DNA from: JBKBRC01 sp046292345
GTDB taxonomy: Bacteria; Bacteroidota; Rhodothermia; Rhodothermales; Rubricoccaceae
Reading direction: 5' to 3'
NCBI GenBank assembly: GCA_046292345.1
Contig: JBKBRC010000033.1
Location: 1 to 25,649, forward strand
Length of the DNA stretch: 25,649 bases
The stretch's first letter is position 1, and each line of letters starts with the position of its first letter. The position numbers and the translations under genes are program-made. Below, one piece after another: positions 1 to 6,659 of this stretch. The notes under the pieces are model-generated. The model was not told the DNA's origin. It made no database searches and saw only the letters and a list, made by a program, of their open reading frames with translations.

Positions 1-282
1 CAAGTGCGCCGGAGGGTGGGCGAAGGGCCGCAGGCCGGAGCCGGCGGCGCTATTATAGGCGGAGCGCCTGCGCGATGCAACGTGCCTCTGCGGCGGTGCC
101 GCGCACGGGGCCGCGCGCTCGGGGCGCGCTCCGCTGCGAGCGTGCAATAGTCCGGCCACTAACGCCGGAGCGCAAATCGCTGTTGCACAGCGCGCGCGCG
201 CGCCGTGCCCGCTCGCGGCCACGCACGGCGCGCGCGCGCCCTTCTCGCCTATTTCGTCGCACTCTCGCCGCTCTCGCACGCC
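1..282. other. Gene-free left edge, GC-alternating
   Basis: I see no convincing gene here. The open frames are GC-driven shadows made almost wholly of Arg and Ala. Two alternating C-G runs (about 190-203 and 229-239) could favour left-handed DNA. A short inverted repeat (TCCGGC/GCCGGA around 150-168) is too weak to call a terminator. The stretch probably holds the promoter of the tmk operon, but no clear -7 element was found. Confidence 0.4.
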
Positions 283-912
283 GTGTTCATCTCGTTCGAA
301 GGGCTCGACGGCTCGGGCAAGAGCACGCAGGCAGGGCTACTGGCCGCGGCGCTCCGCGCCGAGGGGCACGACGTGCTGCTGCTGCGCGAGCCTGGCGGTA
401 CGGCGCTCGGCGAGCGCGTCCGCGCGTTCCTGCTCGGCCCGGAGGCCCCGCGCTCCGCGCGCGCCGAACTGTTCCTGTTCTGCGCCGCCCGTGCCGAGCT
501 GACCGAGACGGTGATACGGCCGGCGCTTGCGCGGGGCGCCGTCGTCATCGCCGACCGTTTCGTGGACTCGACGACGGCCTACCAGGGTGCCGGGCGCGGC
601 CTTGGCGACGAGGCCACCTTCGCAGCGCTGCACGACCTCGCCACGCAAGGCTGCCTCCCGCAGCGCACGTTTCTGCTGGAGCTGTCCGTTACCGAGGCCA
701 TGGCGCGCTGCCAGGCCCGCGGCGAGAAGGACTGCATCGAGCACGCCGGCGCGGCGTTCTTTGAGGCCGTGCGGGCGCGCTACCGCGCGCTCGCACAGGC
801 GCACCCGGAGCGCATCGTGCCGCTGAAGGCCACCCTTGCGCCTGAGGCCCTCCACGCTTGCATCCTCGCTCGCGTGCGGCCGCTCCTGTCTGCCCCGGCC
901 ACCGTATCCTGA
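283..912 (+). CDS. tmk: Thymidylate kinase
   Basis: Phosphorylates dTMP to dTDP with ATP in the cytoplasm, the step that commits thymidine nucleotides to DNA synthesis. The product is 209 residues, the usual length for the family. The P-loop EGLDGSGKST covers residues 6-15. LREPGGT follows at about residue 39, and DRFVDSTTAYQGAGRGL carries the DR(F/Y) signature and start of the lid region. I chose the GTG at 283 because homology begins at once with FISFEGLDG. The longer frame from 205 adds 26 Arg/Ala-rich residues unlike any Tmk. It is the first gene of a four-gene run, with only 7 bases to the fur-family gene. The family is certain; the exact start is a well-supported inference. Confidence 0.95.
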   Translation: MFISFEGLDGSGKSTQAGLLAAALRAEGHDVLLLREPGGTALGERVRAFLLGPEAPRSARAELFLFCAARAELTETVIRPALARGAVVIADRFVDSTTAYQGAGRGLGDEATFAALHDLATQGCLPQRTFLLELSVTEAMARCQARGEKDCIEHAGAAFFEAVRARYRALAQAHPERIVPLKATLAPEALHACILARVRPLLSAPATVS

Positions 913-919
913 CGCCCCC

Positions 920-1480
920 ATGTCCACGCTCCCCCAGGCCCAGATCGAGCAGGTCCGCGAGCGCTTCGCGCAGTTCCTCCGCGAGCGCGGCCAGCGCCAG
1001 ACGCCGGAGCGCTTCGCCGTGCTCGAGGCGCTCTACGCCACGGGCGACCACGTCGAGGCCGACACGCTCTTCGCGCGTCTCAAGGCCGACGGCGTGCGTG
1101 TCAGCCGCGCCACGGTCTACAACACGCTCGACCTGCTCATCGAGAGCGACCTGGCCGTCAAGCACCAGTTCGGGCAGCACCAGGCGCGCTACGAGCGCGC
1201 GTTCGCCTACTGGCAGCACGACCACCTGGTGTGCCTCGCCTGCGGTGAAATCTTCGAGTTCTGCGACCCGCGCCTGCAGGGCGTCCTGGACACGATCTCG
1301 GACATCTACAACTTCCGCGTCGCGCGGCACGCGCTCACCATCTACGGCTACTGCGCCCGGCCAGACTGCCGCGCCGCCGCCGAGGCCGCCGCTCCGGGGC
1401 TTCCGGAACCGGGGCCTCCGGAACCAGGGCTTCCGGAAGCAGCGCGGGCGGCCGTGCCTGCCGGGTACGGCCATGAGTGA
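920..1480 (+). CDS. fur: Fur-family metal-responsive regulator
   Basis: A DNA-binding repressor that senses a metal ion, most likely Fur itself. The 186-residue product has the N-terminal winged helix (RQTPERFAVLEAL, then VSRATVYNTLDLL at residues 61-73). The dimerisation domain carries the family signature HDHLVCLACGEIFEF (residues 100-114). The structural zinc cysteines are present as C105-x2-C108 and C145-x4-C150, the spacing of E. coli Fur. The C-terminus is odd: residues 159-173 are three in-frame five-residue repeats (PGLPE, PGPPE, PGLPE) encoded by 15-bp tandem repeats, which makes the protein longer than the usual 140-150. Its stop overlaps the next gene's start by 8 bases, so translation is probably coupled. 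Zur or PerR remain possible because sensor-metal specificity cannot be read reliably from the sequence. Confidence 0.9.
   Translation: MSTLPQAQIEQVRERFAQFLRERGQRQTPERFAVLEALYATGDHVEADTLFARLKADGVRVSRATVYNTLDLLIESDLAVKHQFGQHQARYERAFAYWQHDHLVCLACGEIFEFCDPRLQGVLDTISDIYNFRVARHALTIYGYCARPDCRAAAEAAAPGLPEPGPPEPGLPEAARAAVPAGYGHE
1394..1438 (+). repeat. 15-bp tandem repeat, 3 copies, in frame in fur
   Basis: Three consecutive 15-bp units (CCGGGGCTTCCGGAA and two variants with 1 change each) starting on a codon boundary. They encode a Pro-Gly-Glu tail after the last zinc cysteines. The unit length, a multiple of three, keeps the frame open if copy number changes. Confidence 0.9.
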
Positions 1481-1757
1481 CGCCCGCCCCCTCGGCGCCG
1501 TCCTGGACGGCCTTCTCGCGCAGGCCGGTTTCCGCGAGCGTCTCGATGCTGCGCGGGCCGTCGAGGCATGGCCTGTCGTAGCCGGACCGGCGCTCGCGGG
1601 CGTGACCGAGCAGGTCTGGATGCGCGAGGGCGAGTTGTACGTCAAGGTTCGCTCGGCCGCCTGGCGCCACCAGCTCCATCTCCAGCGCGAGGGCTGGCGC
1701 GAGCGCCTCAACGCCCACCTCGGGCGGGCGGTCGTGCGCGCGGTCGTATTCCGGTAG
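1473..1757 (+). CDS. DUF721 (DciA-like) protein
   Basis: A 94-residue protein of the DUF721 family, which includes DciA, the helicase-operator protein that helps load the replicative helicase in bacteria lacking DnaC. The typical pattern is visible: an N-terminal helix (LGAVLDGLLAQAGF), the core AVEAWPVVAGPALAGVTE at about residues 29-46, and a strand-rich part (EGELYVKVRSAAWRHQL) followed by a helix. It is short for the family, as DUF721 proteins of Bacteroidota usually are. It starts inside the end of the fur-family gene (8-base overlap) and ends 6 bases before the next gene, so it is probably co-transcribed with tmk. The family call is firm. The role in helicase loading is inferred from DciA and untested here. 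Confidence 0.8.
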   Translation: MSDARPLGAVLDGLLAQAGFRERLDAARAVEAWPVVAGPALAGVTEQVWMREGELYVKVRSAAWRHQLHLQREGWRERLNAHLGRAVVRAVVFR

Positions 1758-1763
1758 GCCCGC

Positions 1764-2153
1764 ATGACCACAACTCCCGGCGCCGATCTCCGGGCCGATG
1801 CGGCGGCCCGCCGCGCGTCCGAGCCGGCGCCGGGCGCGCCGCTCGTCTACCGCGCGCTCGGGCAGTACGACGCGGCCTTCGAGGCGGTCGTGTGGCCCGA
1901 CGGGCGCTTCCGCACCGAGAGCGGCAGCTACGTCACGCGCGGCGTGCGCGAAGGGCACCTCGCGCGCGGGCGGCACGCCGCGCTTCGGGCGCTCGCCCGC
2001 GCCGTCGCGTGGCGGGACTACGAGGCGCCGCCCGGCGCCGAGGGCTTCGGCGCCGAGATCACGTGGGGTGCGCGCCGCGTGCGCTGGTGGGGGCCGGCGG
2101 CCGCGGCCGATCCCGCCCTCGGCGCCCTCGTGCGTGCGCTCGCCGCGCTGTGA
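1764..2153 (+). CDS. Conserved-looking hypothetical protein, operon end
   Basis: A 129-residue protein I do not recognise. After a poorly ordered Ala/Arg-rich start of about 27 residues it reads like a compact alpha/beta domain: VYRALGQYDAAFEAVVWPDGRF, a strand pair (TESGSYVTRG), a helix of about residues 64-80 (GRHAALRALARAVAWRDYE), an acidic loop and a Trp-rich strand (VRWWGP) before a final helix. There is no signal peptide or membrane segment. The ATG lies 6 bases after the DUF721 stop. Its last two codons and stop are also the first unit of the 14-bp tandem array that follows. It is likely real, because the frame is intact, starts at the expected operon spacing and has sensible hydrophobic periodicity. 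Function unknown. Confidence 0.65.
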   Translation: MTTTPGADLRADAAARRASEPAPGAPLVYRALGQYDAAFEAVVWPDGRFRTESGSYVTRGVREGHLARGRHAALRALARAVAWRDYEAPPGAEGFGAEITWGARRVRWWGPAAAADPALGALVRALAAL

Positions 2154-2438
2154 CGGCAGCGCTGTGACGGCAGCGCTGTGACGGCAGCGCTGTGACGGCA
2201 GCGCTGTGACGGCAGCGCTGTGACGGCAGCGCTGTGACGGCNNNNNNNNNNNNNNNNNNNNNNNNNNNNNNNNNNNNNNNNNNNNNNNNNNNNNNNNNNN
2301 NNNNNNNNNNNNNNNNNNNNNNNNNNNNNNNNNNNNNNNNNGCGCTGTGACGGCAGCGCTGTGACGGCAGCGCTGTGACGGCAGCGCTGTGACGGCAGCG
2401 CTGTGACGGCAGCGCTGTGACGGCAGCGCTGTGACGGC
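2145..2438 (+). repeat. 14-bp tandem array with assembly gap
   Basis: About 7 copies of GCGCTGTGACGGCA (2145-2241) run into 100 Ns, and about 7 more follow (2342-2438). All visible units are identical apart from the truncated edges. The first unit contains the last two codons and the TGA stop of the upstream gene. Each unit holds the 8-bp palindrome CAGCGCTG across the unit junction. Because 14 is not a multiple of 3, TGA falls into all three plus-strand frames within 42 bases. The minus strand is open in every frame (a 14-residue repeat), which explains a long false frame there. The array fills the junction between two convergent genes. Confidence 0.95.
2242..2341. other. Assembly gap, 100 Ns
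   Basis: Exactly 100 undetermined bases inside the tandem array. The round number is the usual scaffolding placeholder, and 113 bases separate equivalent repeat phases on the two sides, which is not a multiple of 14. The real array length is therefore unknown. Confidence 0.97.
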
Positions 2439-2458
2439 CGCGGTGGCCATGCCGCGCC

Positions 2459-3733
2459 TCAGGCGTCCTCCTCGAGCGCCTCGAACACGAGCGTCGTGTT
2501 GTGCCCGCCGAAGCCGAACGCGTTCGAGAGCGCCACGCGCACGGGGCGCTCGCGCGGCGCGTTGAACGTGTAGTCGAGGTCGCACTCGGGGTCGGGCTCC
2601 GAGAAGTTGATCGTGGGCGGGATGCGCCCGTGCACGACTGCCAGGATGGCTGCGACGGCCTCGACGGCGCCCGCGGCCCCGAGCAGGTGCCCTGTCATGG
2701 ACTTGGTAGACGAGAGGCTCATCCGGTAGGCGTGCTCGCCGAAGACCTGCTTGATGGCCTTCGTCTCGGCGATGTCGCCCAGCGGCGTGCTCGTGCCGTG
2801 CATGTTGAGGTAGTCCACGTCGTGGGGCGCGAGGCCGGCCGTCTCGAGCGCCATCTCCATCGCCAGGCGGGCGCCGAGGCCCTCCGGATGGGGCGCCGAG
2901 ATGTGGTGCGCGTCGGCGCTCATGCCGAGGCCGGTCAACTCGGCGTAGATGCGCGCGCCGCGCGCCTGCGCGTGCTCGAGGCGCTCGAGGATGAGCGCGC
3001 CCGCGCCCTCGCCCATCACGAAACCGTCGCGCGTGGCGTCGAACGGGCGCGAGGCCGAGGCGGGGGCGTCGTTGCGCGTCGAGAGGGCCTTCATGTTCGA
3101 GAAGCCGCCCACGCCGACCTCGGTGATGCTCGCGTCGGTGCCGCCGGCGACCATGGTATCGGCCAGGCCGGAGCGGATGAGCATGTAGGCGTCGGCGATG
3201 GCGTTGTTGCCGGTCGCGCAGGCCGAGACGGTGGCGTAGTTGGGGCCGCGCAGGCCGTGGCGGATCGAGATCATGCCCGGCGCCATGTCGATGATCATCA
3301 TCGGCACGAAGAACGGGCTCAGGCGGCGGTGGCCGTGCGCGGCGAAGCCGACGACCTGGTCCTGGAAGAGCTGCATCCCGCCGATGCCAGAACCGAAGAC
3401 GACGCCGGTGCGCGCGCGCTCGTCGTCTGAGAGCGTCGCCGTGTCGATGCCGGCGTCGCGCAGCGCCTCGTCGGCGGCCACGAGCGCGTACTGCACGAAC
3501 GGATCGAAGCGGCGTGCCTCCTTTCGGTCGAGGTGGTCGCCGGCGTCAAAGCCCTTGAGTTCACACGCGAACTGTGTGGCGTAAGTGCTCGCGTCGAAGT
3601 GCGTGATGGGTGCGGCACCGCTCGCGCCAGCCATCATGGCGTCCCAGAAGGCGGGCACGCTCAGGCCGATGGGCGTCAGTGCGCCGAGGCCGGTGACGAC
3701 GACGCGCGGGGCGGGGCGGGGGGAGGTAGGCAT
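2459..3733 (-). CDS. fabF: 3-oxoacyl-[ACP] synthase II (KAS II)
   Basis: Condenses malonyl-ACP with acyl-ACP in type II fatty-acid elongation in the cytoplasm. The product is 424 residues, close to the usual 410-420. The catalytic triad is visible: Cys172 in VSACATGNNAI, His312 in NMHGTSTPLGD and His349 in KSMTGHLLGAAGAVEA, with Lys344 just before it. The N-terminus (VVVTGLGALTPIG) and C-terminus (SNAFGFGGHN) are typical thiolase-fold KAS signatures. The ATG at 3733 gives about 10 extra residues before the conserved start, and I saw no Shine-Dalgarno. It lies downstream of acpP on the same strand with 181 bases between them, so they may share a transcript or be separated by an attenuator (see 3784-3822). 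Confidence 0.96.
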   Translation of the reverse strand: MPTSPRPAPRVVVTGLGALTPIGLSVPAFWDAMMAGASGAAPITHFDASTYATQFACELKGFDAGDHLDRKEARRFDPFVQYALVAADEALRDAGIDTATLSDDERARTGVVFGSGIGGMQLFQDQVVGFAAHGHRRLSPFFVPMMIIDMAPGMISIRHGLRGPNYATVSACATGNNAIADAYMLIRSGLADTMVAGGTDASITEVGVGGFSNMKALSTRNDAPASASRPFDATRDGFVMGEGAGALILERLEHAQARGARIYAELTGLGMSADAHHISAPHPEGLGARLAMEMALETAGLAPHDVDYLNMHGTSTPLGDIAETKAIKQVFGEHAYRMSLSSTKSMTGHLLGAAGAVEAVAAILAVVHGRIPPTINFSEPDPECDLDYTFNAPRERPVRVALSNAFGFGGHNTTLVFEALEEDA

Positions 3734-3783
3734 GCGGGCTCGGCAGGACGCGCGGTGGGGCGCGCAGAAGGGAGTTATGCAAA

Positions 3784-3822
3784 GCCCGGCGGGCCGCCCG
3801 CAACGCGAGCGCTCCGCCGGGC
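3784..3822 (-). terminator. Possible terminator/attenuator between acpP and fabF
   Basis: A 9-bp perfect stem (GCCCGGCGG with CCGCCGGGC) and a 21-base loop. On the minus strand it is followed by TTTGCATAA. This could end part of the acpP transcript before fabF, keeping the carrier protein in excess. The T tract is short and the loop long, so this is tentative. Confidence 0.3.
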
Positions 3823-3914
3823 GGGGCGGCGCCGCAGCGCCGCGCAGGTCGTAGGGGGGCAGCCTCTCGTCGGGTGGGGCCGGCCCCGCATCGGGAGGCG
3901 ACCCCGGAGGACGC

Positions 3915-4157
3915 TCAGGCCCCGGCCTTGGCCGAGACGTAGTCGACGGCGTCGCCGACGGTGGCGATCTTCTCGGCGTCCTCGTCGGGGATCGTGAGGT
4001 CGAACTCCTTCTCGAACTCCATGATCAGCTCGACCGTGTCGAGAGAGTCGGCGCCGAGGTCGTTCATGAACGAGGCCTCGCGGGTGATGTCGGCCTCGTC
4101 CACGCCGAGCTTGTCGACGATGATGGCCTTGACGCGGGATTCGATGTCTCCTGCCAT
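3915..4157 (-). CDS. acpP: Acyl carrier protein
   Basis: The 80-residue carrier that holds growing acyl chains on a 4'-phosphopantetheine arm. The attachment site is Ser38 in the classic LGADSLDTVELIMEFE context. The sequence is strongly acidic and four-helical, of the usual length (75-85). I chose the ATG at 4157: the frame remains open upstream for 32 residues, but that extension is Pro-rich and the putative promoter at 4223-4253 lies inside it. It is the first gene of the acpP-fabF pair and is divergent from metK. Confidence 0.96.
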   Translation of the reverse strand: MAGDIESRVKAIIVDKLGVDEADITREASFMNDLGADSLDTVELIMEFEKEFDLTIPDEDAEKIATVGDAVDYVSAKAGA

Positions 4158-4222
4158 GAGGGAGGGGGGCGGCGTTTGCGGGGGCGGAGGGGAGGCCGGA
4201 GGCGTTTCCCCGGCGCGGCCGG

Positions 4223-4253
4223 GCAAGCTACACCAATCCCCCATGGGGTGCAA
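4223..4253 (-). promoter_or_regulatory. Putative acpP promoter (TTG-N20-TAGCTTGC)
   Basis: Read on the minus strand: TTG (4253-4251), 20 bases, then TAGCTTGC (4230-4223), 66 bases before the acpP start. Element order and spacing match the Bacteroidetes primary-sigma pattern (TTG at -33, TAnnTTTG at -7), with C in place of the first T of the TTTG. Confidence 0.6.
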
Positions 4254-4295
4254 CGCGCTCCCGGGGCCCCGCCGGTGCGCGCGAGCCTGCGCGAA

Positions 4296-4331
4296 GGCGC
4301 AGGGGCTATCTTGGGCGCAGGGGCTATCTTG
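4296..4331 (+). repeat. 18-bp direct duplication doubling the metK -7 element
   Basis: Two perfect adjacent copies of an 18-bp unit (GGCGCAGGGGCTATCTTG). Each carries TATCTTGG, at 4307-4314 and 4325-4332, matching the -7-like octamer seen before other genes of the window. The second copy is 55 bases before the metK ATG. No good TTG box lies at the expected distance upstream of either copy. Confidence 0.85.
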
Positions 4332-4387
4332 GCCGTCCTTCAGCCCCTTACACGCCGCCGCCGATCCGCTCGGCCGATCCCTTTCGT

Positions 4388-5563
4388 ATGGCCTACCTGT
4401 TCACCTCCGAGTCGGTCTCCGAAGGCCACCCGGACAAAGTCGCTGACCAGATCTCGGACGCGCTTCTGGACGCGTTCCTCAAAGAAGACCCCCACAGCCG
4501 CGTCGCCGTCGAGACGCTCGTCACGACCGGGCTCGTCGTCGTCTCGGGGGAGGTCACCACCAAGGGCTACGTAGACGTGCCGGAGGTGGCGCGGCGCACC
4601 ATTCGCGAGATCGGCTACACCGACCCTGCGCTCCAGTTCGACGCGGACTCGTGCGGCGTGCTCACGGCTATCCATGCGCAGAGCCCGGACATCGCGCAGG
4701 GCGTGGACGAGGGCGCCGGCCTCGACCCCGACCAGGGCGCCGGCGACCAGGGCATGATGTTCGGCTACGCCGTCGACGAGACCGAGGCGCTCATGCCGCT
4801 CGGCGTCATGCTCGCGCATGGCCTCGTGCGCGAGCTCGCGCGCCTGCGCAAGGAAACCGACCGCATGCCCTACCTCCGGCCCGACGCCAAGAGCCAGGTC
4901 ACGGTCGAGTACGACGACGACCGCAAGACCATCCGCCGCATCCACACGGTCGTCGTCTCGACGCAGCACGCGCCGGGCGTCGCGCGCGAGCAGATCGAGG
5001 CCGACCTCCGCGCGCACCTGCTGCCGGCCGTCCTGCCGGCCCATCTCGTCGACGATGACCTCGTGCTGCACGTCAACCCGACCGGGCAGTTCGTCATCGG
5101 CGGCCCGCACGGCGACACCGGCCTGACCGGGCGCAAGATCATCGTCGACACCTACGGCGGCCGCGGCGCCCACGGCGGCGGCGCCTTCTCGGGCAAGGAC
5201 CCCTCCAAGGTGGACCGCTCGGCAACTTACGCGGCGCGCCACGTGGCCAAGAACCTCGTCGCGGCCGGCCTCTGCCGCGAGGCGCTCGTGCAGGTGGCCT
5301 ACGCCATCGGTGTCGCCCGGCCCGTCTCGGTCAATGTGGACACGTTTGGGACGGTCGCCGAGGGGCTCACGGACGCGCGCCTGACCGAGATCGTCAAGGA
5401 GACGTTCGACCTGCGCCCGCGCGCCATCGTCGAGCGCTTCGACTTGCTCAAGCCGCGCTACCGCGCCACGGCCGCCTATGGCCACTTCGGCCGCGAGGGC
5501 TTCCCCTGGGAAGAGCTCTCGCACGCCGACGCGCTCCGCGAGGCCGCCGCGCAGCCGGCCTAG
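4388..5563 (+). CDS. metK: S-adenosylmethionine synthetase
   Basis: Makes S-adenosylmethionine from methionine and ATP. The product is 391 residues, the normal size. It begins with the family start LFTSESVSEGHPDKVADQIS (His14, Asp16 and Lys17 line the ATP site). GAGDQGMMFGYA (117-128) is the first signature, and the glycine-rich loop GGRGAHGGGAFSGKDPSKVD spans 257-276. The C-terminus AAYGHFGREGFPWE is also typical. It diverges from acpP, with a duplicated putative promoter upstream and a strong terminator downstream. ahcY, which removes the SAH by-product of methylation, lies 4.6 kb further on, separated by the lipoprotein cassette. Confidence 0.97.
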   Translation: MAYLFTSESVSEGHPDKVADQISDALLDAFLKEDPHSRVAVETLVTTGLVVVSGEVTTKGYVDVPEVARRTIREIGYTDPALQFDADSCGVLTAIHAQSPDIAQGVDEGAGLDPDQGAGDQGMMFGYAVDETEALMPLGVMLAHGLVRELARLRKETDRMPYLRPDAKSQVTVEYDDDRKTIRRIHTVVVSTQHAPGVAREQIEADLRAHLLPAVLPAHLVDDDLVLHVNPTGQFVIGGPHGDTGLTGRKIIVDTYGGRGAHGGGAFSGKDPSKVDRSATYAARHVAKNLVAAGLCREALVQVAYAIGVARPVSVNVDTFGTVAEGLTDARLTEIVKETFDLRPRAIVERFDLLKPRYRATAAYGHFGREGFPWEELSHADALREAAAQPA

Positions 5564-5600
5564 CACCAGAAGGCGGCGCCCGCTTGAGCAGGGCTTCATC

Positions 5601-5638
5601 GCGCGAGGCAAGCTTCGGTTTGCCTCGCGCTTGCTTTT
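5601..5638 (+). terminator. Intrinsic terminator after metK
   Basis: An 11-bp perfect stem GCGCGAGGCAA / TTGCCTCGCGC with an 8-base loop, followed by TTGCTTTT. It sits 37 bases after the metK stop and ends that transcription unit. Confidence 0.85.
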
Positions 5639-5878
5639 GCCTCGCCCTCCTCGTTGGAGAAGGGGGCGGCAGACGGATGGGGGGTCGAATCTGCTCAGCC
5701 CCCAGGGCGATCTCAGGGGCCTAGTAGAGGGAATGCGGGAACTGCGATGGGTTCAGCGCGCGCCTTGGTCGAGGAGAGACAGGGCCGGGGCTGAATCTGC
5801 ACCGAGTTACTTGCGCAGAGTGCTTGCTAGCTGCCGGCCAATCCCTACTTTGGGACATCATGTGCTGAGAACCATGGT
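5639..5878 (+). other. Intergenic region before the luxR-type gene
   Basis: About 240 bases between the metK terminator and the luxR-type start. I see no gene in it. The composition drops from the very GC-rich background, and the last 60 bases hold the best promoter of the window (5824-5853). Confidence 0.5.
5824..5853 (+). promoter_or_regulatory. Canonical Bacteroidetes promoter of the luxR-type gene
   Basis: TTG (5824-5826), exactly 19 bases, then TACTTTGG (5846-5853), which matches TAnnTTTG at every fixed position. Transcription would start near 5859-5861, giving a leader of about 20 bases before the ATG at 5879. Confidence 0.7.
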
Positions 5879-6532
5879 ATGAGACAGCATCCGAGGCATT
5901 CAGGGCATCGGGGCCAGCCAGTTTCAGCGGCAGCACTTGCAGGATGTCCGCTGCGGCGGGAGGGGTTGCGATCGTGGCTCGCAAGCGGACTCGGCAGGCA
6001 GCGAGATCAGGTAGCGGCCACGCTTGGTGCCCTAGAGCGCGCGCCGTCCTCGGCCTGGATCGTCGCGTGCACGGGCGCGCTGGCGCTACAAGTTCGGGCT
6101 GTACTGCGGAGAGAGAATGCTTCGCTTCTGATCGTCGTAGATGATGCGGCTCCCGAAGCACTCTCGCGGGGCGTTGCATGCGCCGCCCATGCCCTGCTCA
6201 CCCCGGACGAGGTCGAGCCGTATCTCGCGGCGGCGCTGAGCGCGGTGCTCGAATCTGCAGCGCCATCAGGAGGCAGCATGTGGCTGAGTCCTTGCTTCGG
6301 AGCGCTAGCCTTGCAGGCACAGAGCCGGAGACCATGTGATAGGCTCTCGAAAACGGAGCGGGACGTGTGGGCGCTGTTGGTGACGGGGAGGTCGAATGAG
6401 GAGATCGCCACCGAACTTTGCCTCTCCGTGGGGACCGTAAAAAATGCGGTTACGAAGGTCTTTCGTAAGATGGGCGTGCGCAACAGGCCCCAGGCGCTTG
6501 CAGCGGCCTTGGGGGGGCTTCGGGTCGTCTAA
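5879..6532 (+). CDS. LuxR/NarL-type regulator with degenerate receiver
   Basis: A 217-residue transcription regulator. The C-terminal GerE/LuxR helix-turn-helix is clear at about residues 151-210 (LSKTERDVWALLVTGRSNEE, then LSVGTVKNAVTKVFRKMGV). The N-terminal part follows a NarL-type receiver (CPLRREGLRSWL, like HPLFRQGLRALL; then SLLIVVDD, and AHALLTPDEVEPYLAAALSAV, like the GYLLK region). The acidic pair, the phospho-accepting Asp and the conserved Lys are all replaced, so it probably cannot be switched by phosphorylation at the usual site. Codon use is less GC-biased than in neighbours. It is followed in the same direction by two lipoproteins, which makes them plausible targets. The N-terminal start is uncertain within about 15 residues. 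Confidence 0.85.
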   Translation: MRQHPRHSGHRGQPVSAAALAGCPLRREGLRSWLASGLGRQRDQVAATLGALERAPSSAWIVACTGALALQVRAVLRRENASLLIVVDDAAPEALSRGVACAAHALLTPDEVEPYLAAALSAVLESAAPSGGSMWLSPCFGALALQAQSRRPCDRLSKTERDVWALLVTGRSNEEIATELCLSVGTVKNAVTKVFRKMGVRNRPQALAAALGGLRVV

Positions 6533-6534
6533 AC

Positions 6535-6550
6535 TGTGACCTGAGTCACT
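6535..6550. promoter_or_regulatory. CRP/FNR-like palindrome
   Basis: TGTGA, six bases, TCACT: 9 of the 10 fixed positions of the TGTGA-N6-TCACA operator of CRP/FNR-family regulators. It lies 2 bases after the luxR-type stop and about 90 bases before the lipoprotein start. No CRP-family gene is in the window. Confidence 0.4.
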
Positions 6551-6597
6551 TCAACATAGTGACCCGCGGCTATGCAGCCATGCAAGACATTGGCAAC

Positions 6598-6615
6598 GAG
6601 CCGAACGCCCGGCTC
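6598..6615 (+). terminator. Weak hairpin after the luxR-type gene
   Basis: A 6-bp perfect stem GAGCCG/CGGCTC with a 6-base loop, followed by ATCATGCCTTT. It could be a weak terminator or a leader structure for the lipoprotein gene. The T tract is imperfect. Confidence 0.25.
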
Positions 6616-6645
6616 ATCATGCCTTTGGTACTACGTATGAAACTT

Positions 6646-6655
6646 CCCCCCCCCC
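6646..6655 (+). repeat. C10 homopolymer at the lipoprotein start
   Basis: Ten consecutive Cs lie 6 bases after the ATG at 6637 and 4 bases before the TTG at 6660. With 10 Cs the ATG frame stops after 10 codons. With 11 (or 8) it would join the lipoprotein frame through an intact signal peptide. This is the arrangement of a contingency locus. Confidence 0.8.
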
Positions 6656-6659
6656 AAGC

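Noticed and set aside
52..57. Perfect TATAAT on the minus strand at the left edge
   Set aside because: No gene reads leftward from it within the window, and the lineage's promoters appear not to use this box.
188..240. Z-DNA regulatory element before tmk
   Set aside because: Alternating CG runs are expected by chance at this GC content; nothing links them to function.
2145..2438. CRISPR array
   Set aside because: The repeats are directly adjacent with no spacers, and no cas genes are present.
1335..2585. A 416-residue minus-strand frame running through the 14-bp array and the gap
   Set aside because: It is open only because the array has no minus-strand stops, it crosses Ns, and it overlaps four recognisable genes.
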